Below are positions 33,001 through 45,000 of a stretch of 64,000 nucleotides of DNA, one piece after another. The position numbers were made by a program, and so were the translations under genes. Below the pieces are notes generated by a model. That model searched no databases and was not told the origin of the DNA. It worked only from the letters and a program-made list of their open reading frames with translations. Positions within the stretch are counted from its first letter, which is position 1, and every line of letters starts with the position of its first letter. The DNA is from Oxyruncus cristatus (Eukaryota > Chordata > Aves > Passeriformes > Cotingidae), in contig VXAY01007012.1 of the NCBI GenBank assembly GCA_013399855.1, positions 490,793 to 554,792 on the forward strand, in the 5' to 3' direction.

Positions 33001-36000
33001 GAAACGTGCGGAGGGAGGGGCTTCCAGCAGGATTCCTTTACCTGTTTCCCCACCACAAAACAGTGAAATAAATGGAATGGGTCATGAGCTACTTGGCTGG
33101 TAATGCAAACCTGGGGCTTGACAAGTCAATAAAAAGCCAATCCTTCCCTCCCCAGCCACACGCAGGGAGCCAAGGCTGGAGGCAAACAATTTGGATGTGC
33201 CAGCACAGGGAGCCTAATGAACCCCATTATTCAGCTGTTGTGGGCAAACACTATGAAGACAGGAATCTAAATTGTCAAAGTCTGAGCAGCACTTCACTTA
33301 ATGGCACCCAAATTTCAGAAGTTTCTTCACACCCTCTGATTTACCTGCAGTAGAACAACCCTATTAAAAATTAAACCTCCTGAATATCCACAAAGATGAT
33401 ACTGTAAAAATCAGATGAATTCTTGGAAACTACACATGGTAGAATTCTAGTTTAATTAAAACTGGAAGCAAAGTTGTGGATATCCAACTTTTCCCCACAA
33501 CTCACACAGAGTTTGAGCAGTTTTTGAAAAAATACATATTCACATTACAGCAGCAACTACAGATCCCCAGTGGGCTTTGGGGAACAACAAAAAGGTCCTT
33601 TCCTGATTTATTGTCTTCAACCAGATCAATAAAATGTATACTGATGTACTTGCTCATACCTTCTTCTTCTCTCCAACCTTGATGCCATGACCTTTTTGAA
33701 GTCTGATTGTGTTATATGTGTGTGTAGTTTTCCCACAAAAACTCAATCGCTGGAGAATTTGCAACTCAACTCTTTGGTAAATTAAGCTTGCTGCAAACAG
33801 AAGATCCAGCATCTGTTTTTGGAGAACATCACCCTGTGATACACTTGGTGGGTCTCTGCATACTGCAAGTTAGATAATAAAATTTTACAGGATTTCAAAA
33901 AATATGAAGAACTGTTTTACTGCAATTCTGCTGCTCTTAAAATAACAAATTCTTCAGCAAACGGCACTGAAAGAGGGCAGGGTGAGGTTGGATATGGGGA
34001 AGAAATTCTTCCCTGTGAGGGTGGTCAGACACTGGCACAGGTTGCCCAGAGAAGCTGTGGCTGCCCCATCCCTGGAAGTGTCCAAGGTCAGGTTGGATGG
34101 GGTTTGGAGCAACCTGGGATAGTGGAAGGTGTCCCTGCCCATGGCAGGGGATGGAACAAGAAGGTCTTTACAGACCCTTTCAACCCAAGTCATTATGTGA
34201 TTCTGTCGTTCTATGACCCAAACCATGTCCATCTGTGCTTCAGGCAGCATTCCAGCTTCAATGAGATGTTCTCCAGCTGCATTTCCTTTCAGGATTCCAT
34301 TTTTTCAGACACAGGCTATTTTGACAACTTATAAAAATAATGTGCTGTGAGCACCTTATTGTTTAGATCTTTGGTTTAGATGGAAAATCAAGGAACTTGG
34401 TGTAATAAACCAGGTCCCCCTGTCCTCTTAGTCCCAAACATATGTTTCTGGGTCCCTGATATTACACAGAGAGGTCACATCTATGGTGACAGAATAATTT
34501 CTCTACCTTGCCCCTTGGTTTTGAGATTTCCCTACAGAGGATGTCAGCTGGCTGCGCTGGTGGCTTTTGTCATGGGGGTATCACATGAAAATAAGTTGGC
34601 CTTGGACTGATAATATCCTACCCAAGCAATAAAGCTTTAGTGGAATCAATTAAATATCTGGATAACAAATTTTTTTCAATCCCTTAATCCTTTTAGGATT
34701 TTATTTTACAATCCACAGGTTATCCAATATACATTTTTTTAGGCGCATATCCATAGATACCTGAGCATGTGTGTGATTTGCTTTTGGAGAAAGTCATATA
34801 TCTGCTCATTTAAAAATATAGGAGACAAGGGGCAACTTCATTAGAGCAGCAGGTCAGGTTTACAAGCTAAACACTGCTAAAATACCTGTCTTTCCCCCTC
34901 TCCTGTCTGGTTTCCAGGTTTTCTGCTGATGGCAAAGCTATGATACGAGTCTGGAGCAAAAGTCTGAAATTTTAGGGTAAATCTGGAGACCTAATTTCAC
35001 AAAACAACATATTTCCTGCTTTTTTAAGACACAGAAACACTGAAACAGCCCCCAGTGAGTAGCATTCTTCTTTGTGGTCTCACATTAGTGTCAGCAGCCA
35101 TGTGCTTTTGGTTTTTTTTTTTAATGTATGGAAATGTAGAATAAATTTACCCAAGGTATCAAAAATTAAGGCATGAACTTTGGCTGACTTTGGTCTGCTG
35201 TAGTAGTAGCTGGAATGTCAACACCTCATCAATAGGTAGGATTCAAAAAAACTTACGTGTATGAAAAATGATAGTGCTTAGGAAAAATAACTGGACAAAA
35301 AGAAACCACGATGCAATTGAATAAATGCATTAAATTCTACTCATCATTTGCAGTTCATTTAAAACGTAAAAGTCTATACTAGCTGTGCTTTTTGTTTTGT
35401 TTGTTTTGTTTTGGAAAAAAGATAGCATCTCTAGTTCCTTCCTATACTAACTCAGTTAGCAATCTACCTTGATAACACTGGAATGGCAAAAAAAAACCCC
35501 AGTGAAAAACCCTTCCAACATATCATTCAAATCATATCTAAAAAGGTGGTCATAAATATTTTAGAACCCTAGCAAACCAATAAGAGCAAGGCCCATTAAG
35601 GATAAGATCTTTTACAACAAATTAAATAAAACAATTTATTGAAGCCTGGACTTGAGATAAACTAGATTTACTAGCTGACCTTTTATTCATTTAAAGAACA
35701 AAATTAGCTCTAATTGCATTAGAATGGAATCCAGTAAATTTCTTCTAATGTGGCATCCATGCAAGTATTGCTGTAATTGTTTACAACTAAGATGGAAATG
35801 CTTAGATAATAATCTACTTTCTTCTTGTTTTACTGTGCAGTTAAAACACTTGCAAAAAAACTCTTAAGCAGAACAGTTTTTCCAGTATTGGTTTATCCAT
35901 CCTCCAGCAATAGTACATTTTCATGTCTATTAACCCAAAATTATTAGTAGCTGTTTCTTTAAACTGATGTGTGTTATAAGAACATTTGCAATCCAGACAA

Positions 36001-39000
36001 GCTCAAATGCAGGCATCACTTTGAGTCTAGGAGAAATATGTATTGTAGTAGTTTGTGTTCAGAAACAAGAAAGAAACACACTTCTCTGCCACTGCCATCA
36101 CTGCTTTGTGTATCAGTCCAAGCAGAGCAGCCAAGAAGTAAAATTATAGAATTACAGAATGGTTTGGATTGGAACGGACCTTAAAACCCACCCAGTTCCA
36201 ACCCCCTTCCATGGGCAGGGACACCTTCGCCTAGATCAGGTTGCTCCAAGCCCAGTCCAACCTGGCCTTGGACAATTCCAGGGATGAGGCATCCATAACT
36301 TCTCTGGGCAACCTGTGCCGGTGTCTCAACACTATCACAGTAAAGAATTTATTCCCAAGATTTAACCTATCCATGCTCTCTGTCAGTTTGAAGACACTCT
36401 CCCTTGTCCTGTCACTCTAGGCCCTTGTCCAAAATCCCTCTTCAGCTCTCTTGGAGCCCCTTTAGGCACTGGAAGGTGTTCTAAGGTCTCTCTGGAGACT
36501 TTTCTTTTCCAGGTTGAACACCCCCAACAGCTCACTACACTGCAAAGGCATTTTCCTCACCACTGCTGTGTTATTTAGTCAACTTGTGTTGCTGTTGTGT
36601 TGTGTTTGTGGTGTGACATGAATGACTTCACGCACCATCAATCTGACACTTCTTCAGACACCTGAAAGCCTCTGTGGCCTCACCAAGATCTGCAAGTACT
36701 TCCATTAAAGACAATGCTTTATACGAAGTTCCTCTAAACCAACCAACTTCCAATTGAACATGTAATTAAGTACTTCCAAAAGCCTCCAAATGGTTCTTTA
36801 ACAGAGCAAACTGAAATTACTGAAATAGCTAATTTCTCCATCTAGTTTCTACTCATCAAATTCTGTGAATCCCCAAAAACTTTCCCTATACCTTTCCATG
36901 GTGATTCACGGTATCCTCAAACAATTCCACGCCAGTAAATTCCAGAGACAGGCTAACTGAAACACAATATTTCTACATGATAATTACCAGATATTTAACA
37001 CTTCATTACCAACACAGATGAGACATAAGTCTAACTTTCCCTTACCATAACATATCAAAAAGCTTTTCTTTCTGCCTGTTATGAATTACTTAAGAGAATG
37101 ATGATCCTATGGCCTTTTCAACTAATGACTTTAAACAGAGGCTGCAGAGACTTCTGGTATTACTTCAAAGGTCCAAGCTGCACGCACAGCTGTGTAAATG
37201 CTTTGCCTCAGAGCCACACCAGTCCTTTCTGTAATGATCACAACATGTGAAAATTAAAATATGCTCTGAGTTCAGGCTGAATATTAATTGTTGAGGAGGA
37301 AAGCGCAAGCATTACTTAAAGCAGGACAGCTCCAGGGCGAGACCTGTCACGTTAGACAGAGTATTGACAAATCACTTCCCAGAGCCATGTGAACAAACTG
37401 TTTTCACTTCTGTAACAGCAAATTTCTTACTGGATTTTGCCTTGGTAAACTATGAAAAATCCTAAAAGCTATTACAAAGATCTGGAAGGCCTAGTTTGGC
37501 ACTAGCCAGAAGGTGCAAGTGGCTGATACAGCCACTAGAATCACAGAATCATAAAATGGTTTGGGTTGGAGGGGACCTTAAAGATCATCCAGTTCCAACC
37601 CACATCGCATCAGAACAACTTCTGGGTACCAGTATGGTGTGCATTGAGGAGATATTTAAGGTAGAAAAGGGAAAACAGTAAGCAAGTAGAGATGGAATAC
37701 TAATTACTCAAAACTTGTCTGGTGTTACGCAGCCTAAACCAACCTCAAGGACAAGTGTCATGTGGAGAAGATGAAGTTTCCCTTCTACGCTGAGAGCTGC
37801 AGAACAACCACTTTCTGCATTTGCTACCAGCTGTCTCCAGGACTCTTGTGCCCCTGAAGATCTCAGTTTTGTGTTTAATTCTCCTCTAATTTGTCTAGAA
37901 ACTTTAAGCTAAATCAGCTTTGTGTACCTCCCACACTGAAATCTGGGTTTAAACTTTAGGCTGTGACTTGCTAAGAATCACAACACCCGAGGTCCTCAGA
38001 TAGAGACCAAGGTGCCACTAAAGATGCAAAAAAGGAATTCGGAATAGAAGGGAGTTTCCCAAAAGGCCATGAAACAAGATATCTGCATCTCTGACCCACT
38101 ACTGGGTGGTAGGGCTGCTGCTGATGTACCCACATGATTTGTAGAAAACAGATGGAGTCAGAAGTGAGAATGTGTGTGGGTATGAGAAAGTCTGGGGTGA
38201 GATAAGATGGTAAGCAAAGTCAACTCTTTGGTGCTAAATCTGGCTTCAGAACTTTGATTTATAAGTTCTGCATTGAAAATACGAGTTAATTTCCGCCATA
38301 TAAACACTGTACAATCCTTGAAAAAGCAGAATTTAAAAGTAACCATAGCTCCTCAAGGAGGAAAATGCGCTGTTGGGCTTTAAAGGCACAGTCTGTCCAG
38401 CCACGCACATTCAAATCACATAAAGCAGGACAGACAACGGGTCTGAGAAAGCTAGAGCTTTGTACAGCAACCTGAGGCACAGAAATTTTAGACCACACTG
38501 AAATATTGTGAAAGGAAGAAAGCAAAAATGGTTGAAGACAGGATAAAGTCCTGATATTTGGGATGTGGGTGTCCCACAGAAACCAAGGAATGACTAAAGT
38601 CCCTTAGCAGCTTCAAACCAGTAAAAGCCACAGTCACCTAATGGAGAGGAGTAGAACAACAGAGAAAAAGAGAATAATCATAAAAATGCCATTTAACTTC
38701 ATAAAGCGGAAAAATTAATGATTTGGAGATGCAGTTCATAATGGCTCTATAAGAGAAACTACACTAGCAATCCTTAATACGGGGGAATGGAAAGATCTGT
38801 TTGGTGCTCATGTTTACCATCAGACATGAAAGTGTGCTCTGTACCATTAAATCAACATGAAAAACCTGACTAAAAGAAACCCTTCACATACAACACAGGA
38901 CCAGCCTAAGAAGCCCGGTGACGCTCGGCTTCCCCAGCCTCTCCAGCCACCTGTTTATGCCGGATGATCTCAGGATAGGGATCATCCTATTTACACTCCT

Positions 39001-42000
39001 CCAGTACAAAGTAACTATTATTTGCACAACAGCACCCAATAATTAGGGAGCTAATGAATCAACACTTGAAATGCGTTAGGTACACTCATGAATAATCATC
39101 AACAGTTATAACAAAACAGACGCGGATAAAGGAATTTCAACTGTTATTCCTTAAAGCATAAAGCAACTGTTGGCTGAAGAGCGCTGTGAAACTCAGCTGT
39201 AGGTTACATGAGGGATAACCACCCATTACAAAAACCTCACTGCATGTCACTGGAGGCATCATACAAGTCTAGATGGAGTCTTGTAATCCATGCCCTAGAA
39301 AGACGTGGAGTGGGACACACACTGGGATGGATGGAAGATGATGGGTCCCACTTGGGAGAGTATTCTTTGCCACTAATTTATTTTTAAGTTTTTCCCACTG
39401 AAAATAAGAGCTCCCAACAGCGACAGAGTATGAACTGTGGTAAGCACACGCCTCATGGATGGATTTATTTGTACTTACATCTTGTCTTGGCCTGCTCCCA
39501 CTCTTAATGTCAGCCGAGGAATAACCGGTGATGGAGCCGGAACAACTGGTTCCACCTTTATCTGTACAAGGGAACACAATCATCAATCAAAGACTGCAAG
39601 CAGACTCCCAAAATATATTAATTACATGCAAGCACTGATGGAGTTAACCAAACAGAGTGTATCAGCTTAATGAGACAAAACTGTGACATACTGCTCTCTC
39701 ACTCTTCGTGCTGTGGCATGGATGGTTGCAGTTTGTTGGGAGTCCCAGACACAGCAAATCACAAATAAAAATTCTAAACTAAAAAATCAACTTGAAATTT
39801 AGCTGCATTTGCACCTGGTTATACACTTTGCTAACAAGTCTTCCTGATGTAGTACTTTTCCAGAGACACAACCCCCACCCCCTTTGTTTCTAAACAATGA
39901 CATGAAATGCTTTGTCCTTAGTACTCAAGCTTGACAGGTACCCACGAGTGTTTGCAGTTTTTTTCTGAGATTTAAATTCCATCATTTCCCAGGTTCATCA
40001 CATAAATGTACTGTGACCTTCTCCAACCAAAAGGAGACACAGAGGAAGCAAATAAACCCCAAGCACCAACACTGAATACTTTAAGAAAGTGTTTATCCAC
40101 ACAGGGATAACAACCACTGCCTTTTAATGCAATTAGGCCAAGTGTTTTAATGACTATTTTTCAAATGGCTTGGTTTCCAGCCTCAGTATCTGGTGGAGTT
40201 TAGACCACTTGAATATGTCCTCAAACTCTTGGAACCAGTATGTGCCAAAATTACAAACACCCACTGAGGTACTGCTTTGCAAAACCTGTGTGGACACTGT
40301 AATGATTCTCCATACGTAGGTTGCTCAACTTACATCCATATAAGACAAGTGTATATTCATTATATACATATATAATTATATATTTTATATTTATAAATAT
40401 ATATATCTCAATCAAAAGAGACAGAGACTGATCTTGTTTTGAGCACGTGTGTCATCAGATTTAACAAAATAACCACTTAGCTGAACCAGGTCTAGGAACC
40501 TAGAGACAAAACTACCATACAAACATTCAATGGAAACATGAGGAAATCTCTGGTTTCATAAAGAAAGAGAGGGCAAAACAATCAATTCAAGGCACAGAAA
40601 GCAGTGCAGGAGACAGCAAGGCCAGAGTGGGAGGGTTCAACTGGGACTTACACTGAGGAAGGTGATGACAAAGTCCTGTGCCATGCACCTTGCCCAAAGA
40701 AATGGAGCTGCTCCCTAGATGCCTGACCAGAGAGAGAAGGGCTGCAGCCTGAGTGGTATTCCTGCTTTGATCCAGTTAACCATGCTCTCCAATAAAGCTC
40801 TCCATGGATATGGATTAGCCAACTTCACAGGCCCCTCTCTACTCCTTTGTTTATGTTTAGCACAATTTTTCTGTTACGTCATTCACCCAGAGCGTTGCAA
40901 GGCCTTTTTTACTCTGAAGCTTCTAATGCCTGCAACAATTTCACTGCCACCCTCCACAGGTGAGTCTCTTCTCTGCTTTCCCAGCATCTTTAACCTGTAG
41001 CATTGTCCATTCCAAAGAGACAGGGAACTGAACCCTGGGTACTGGAGGCTCAGGCACGTGGCTTTGTGCAGACTATCTTACCTCTCTTCCTGCAGGTTTC
41101 TTCTCCTTCTGTAGTGCCTGTTTGGAATAGAGAACTTCCTAAGACAGGCACTGCTGCTGGCACTGCTGCTTGACCTTTCAGCACACAGCACAGAGAGACA
41201 CCCACGCCATCTATAAAGGTCCTTGGCAGTATTACTCATATACGACCAAGATGGTCTAAACAACGGTGGTGTGGGCTCATGCGGCAGAAGAAAAGCACAT
41301 AAACCACTTCTTTATGCTCAGATACCAACATCACAATCTGCTGGGAGAGGAAAACAGGGCTCCACCACAATCCTAAATCTTATCCTTTGATGCAAGAGGA
41401 TAGGAAGCATCTTTTTACTACCTGGGTTTGTGTGTAAGGTTTGCATGACTGGAGAAGAGAGAAAATTAAGGAGCATCCACAGTTATAGCCTGCATAGCTT
41501 GGTCTTCCTCTACATCAATGTCAGGATTTTGATTCAGGAGTGAGGGCAGCTGACTTTGGGGCAGCTCTGGCAAGCCCTGCCCAGATGCAAGGATGGCTCC
41601 ATTTCTCATGAAGCAGCTCCTCAGCTACTCTAGTTTCCAGCTCAGGGCATTAAGGTTTGCTGAAACTGGGTCAGCAGCTGCTCAGTCACTCCTCCAGCAC
41701 GCCTGGTAATCTCTGGAGTACAAGTGGGGTGTAACTGCTCCAATTGTTTGCTTTTAATTTGGTAGAGCATGAAAGACAGTGCCCCAGCTCACTGTCTCCT
41801 TTTCTGGCTCCGAGGGCAGCTCCCAACACTCCTGTGGAGCACAGAGCTGCAGGCAAGCCCAGTGCCAAAGCTGCTCTTCCTCGTGCCACCACCAAACACT
41901 CCCAGTCTGACGCCTTCAGCTTCTGCTTTCTGCCATTTTTGCAGAGTTCTGTTTGCTGTTCTGCATCTTTCAGCAGCTCAGGGCAAAAAAATCTTGATAA

Positions 42001-45000
42001 AAAGCTTCAACTCCCCAGCAGGACGGGATGCACACTTAGGCAATAACCATACCAAGACTCAAAAATGGGAACATTACAGCTGAGTCACTCTTTTGTTTTA
42101 GTGTAGCAATATCAGAAATAGGAATGTGATATTTTCTACTGGCCATGACGAGCTGGAACTGCAGTGAGCCCACAAACTCATCTTCCAGGTTGTGCTTATG
42201 CCTCCGGAGCGGACACGCCGTGGAAGATTAAACGTCCGAGCTGTAACTTGATCATTTGCTCTTGCAGCACAACTGCTGGCTAAATAAGTCATTGTGTGAT
42301 CTAAAAGCTAAATTAAGGAAACATGTACTTTTAGGGGTTAAAACGAAAGAGCAGCATTCTGGAGTAATACTGGGAATTGGGGCCAGCAGAAGAGCATTTA
42401 CAGTGGATTACTAAGCTTCCCAAATCACCAAAGAGGTAAAGTCCAGCAATATAAGACTCCTTTGTAGCTAACTAAAAATACATTGTCAGTGGATTTGTCC
42501 AGTTTTATGTATAAGCAATACTTCTTTCACCTGAACTAATACTAGTAGTCATATAAGCCCCTTATTGCCATGTGCTGCATTTTTTTTGCTAATCTTCAAG
42601 GATTTAGCTTCTTTGCCACATACCTCAGGGCACCAACTGATAAAGCTCTAACTCTCCATTTTTCCAGGACACCAGCAGTGCGGCCTTGCAAAAAATGAAA
42701 ATCGCTCAAGAGATTTAAAGGGGAAATTTATTTTTAAAATCCTGACTTGCAGCAAAGAGGTGGATTTAAAAAAAGCTTATCTCTCAAGAATCAGTTTAAA
42801 TTTTAATTCTATCTGGGGACTCTTTCATGCATTCTAGCTTTAAAGTTTATCTCTTGACAGGGACTTTTTGCCAGGGTAATGGGCAGCTTTGTCAGTTTAA
42901 TTTGCCCAAGTTTTTATTAGTGTTGAACTCCTTTTCCCTAAATATATATACGTTCAGTCCATACCGAAGCTTTACGAGTTTGTGTTTGTTCAAGTATCTG
43001 CTATATCGCTCTAAAGCAAACTAGACACAGAGAATTGCAGAAGAAATGCAAAACTGAATGCATGGAAAACAAGCAACTCATTGCCACTATTTCATGTTCA
43101 CTCATATTTAACTTGAAAAGAAATCTCTGCAGAAATTCTCAATGAAATACTGACAAAACCTCTCAGTGATGAGAGACAGACAGACAAAATGGGGAATCTG
43201 TGAAAGTGCTGCCGCAGTATAAAACCAGACATTAAATTATCATGGACAACTGGGCCACCACCCTGTCGATCACCAACTCATCCACAGCTCCCAAATGTTC
43301 TCCAGATCACCCAGATTCTGCATGGAAAAAACCATTAGTCAACTTAAAAAATGTATCGGGTTTTGAAATCAGCACTTTGTTGCAAGTTCAGCAGGAAACA
43401 TAACAGTGGCAAAAAAAGGAGAGTGGGGAATGTCCCAAATCTGAGCTTGTACAAACCAGGAATCACACTCAAAACAGGATGTAAAGAGCATCCTGGTAAA
43501 ACCAGAACTCACACAGTGTTTCCTAATGCTCAGGATAGAGCTTTAGGAAATCCTACATCCAAGGTTATCACATGTGAATGCAATCTCTTTTCTTTTCTTT
43601 CTTTTCAATATTAACAATTTAATACGTATTATAAGGTGAAAAGACAAAAAATTAGAGCAAATCCTGAATTAGGGGAGTTGCTTCTAATGGGATTTCAAAT
43701 CTGATAACATGCAAATATGCTGGTTTCATTTCTTAAATATTAAATATATTCTCAAGATTAGGTGATATTGGAAAGAAGAAATTATCTTTGGCTGATGTAA
43801 ATCAGTAAAGAGTTACAGGAGTGGAAGGATCTCAAACCCCTTGAAAATTAGCTCTCCCTTTCTCTCTCTCAAGCACAAGGTTCGAAATGAAAGGTGACAT
43901 TTGAACATTTAGACCACAATCTGAAACCAGTTTTCTTACTTCAAACAAACTGGAGCAACAAGGGGGCAGACTGGCTAAGAGGAGACTCAGCAGCTCTTCT
44001 GAGCAACTGAGGTAAGTGGGAACTCGCCTACTTGAAGGCAGTCTGCTCCTCATTTTTGTCCACGTGGGAATTTCCAGGCTTTGAAAGAGGACTTTTTAGG
44101 AACAAAATTTGAAGTTTATATGACAGGTACAGGGTTGCTGGCCCTACTAGTGGAAGTCTACAGAGCATAATTTCTGCACCCCAGCACCGCATCCCTGTGG
44201 TGTGTGTGTGTGCTGTTGTTGAGACTGAGCCCCAGCTTCTCCAGGTGAAAAGTGAGCTGAGGAAAACCAAAAGGACAATCTCACATTTCAAATTCACAGA
44301 ATCAAAATTCTACCGTGTTGGTTTCCAAAGAGGTGGGACAATCCCTGAAACTCTTGGCAGACATCTTCCTTGGAGCTGTTATTTTTAAAAGACACCAAAC
44401 CTGTAATCCCACTTCTCCTCAAAGCTCTTGAACAAGGCTCAGCAGCAAACAGAGTAATCCATGTGGATTGTCCAAGCAAGTGTGCCATCTCAACGCATCC
44501 AACCAGCTTACCTTTTCGTGTTTGTGTTTCTCCTTTTCTTTCTCTTTCTTTTCTCTTTCTTTCCTCTCCTTTTCCTTCTCCTTCTTTTCCTTTTCTTTGT
44601 CCTTCTCCCTTTCTTTCTTTTTCTTCTTCTCTTTTTTGTCTTTCTTCTTCTCCTTTGGTTTCTCCTTGTCCTCAAACAGTTTTTCAGGAAGCATTGGAGA
44701 CAAGGAAGGTAACATGCTGGGAAGCCTCATGGCAGATGGTGTGCTGAACAAGGGCACAGACATTTCTTTGGGAGGTAACACAAGAGGTGCTGATGGCACC
44801 TTTATCTTATCTTCCTTACCCTTATCTTTGAGTTTCTCTTTGTCTTTTTTATCCTTGTCTTTTTTGCCTTTCTCCTTCTCTTTCTTTTTATCTTTATGTT
44901 TCTCTCTCTCTTTTTTGGTATTGCCATCTTTCAACTTTACTTTTGTGTCAGCATCCTCAAAGTCCTTTAGTTTGAATTTATAGGGATCAAGATCATCCTC

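Larger units (their letters stand above)
23080..39478 (-). other. TAF3: TAF3 16.4-kb intron
   Basis: This is the longest complete intron in the window. It holds at least six CR1 fragments of both orientations, one ancient CR1 carrying a nested younger copy, a MIR-like core, a 28-bp duplication and a 22-bp inverted repeat. Several blocks look like conserved non-coding DNA (32570-32800, 35560-35860, 38900-39260). No coding sequence is recognisable. Confidence 0.9.

Noticed and set aside
40719..41000. 93-codon open frame resembling a small membrane protein
   Set aside because: It is hydrophobic only by composition, antisense in an intron, with no homologue I recognise.
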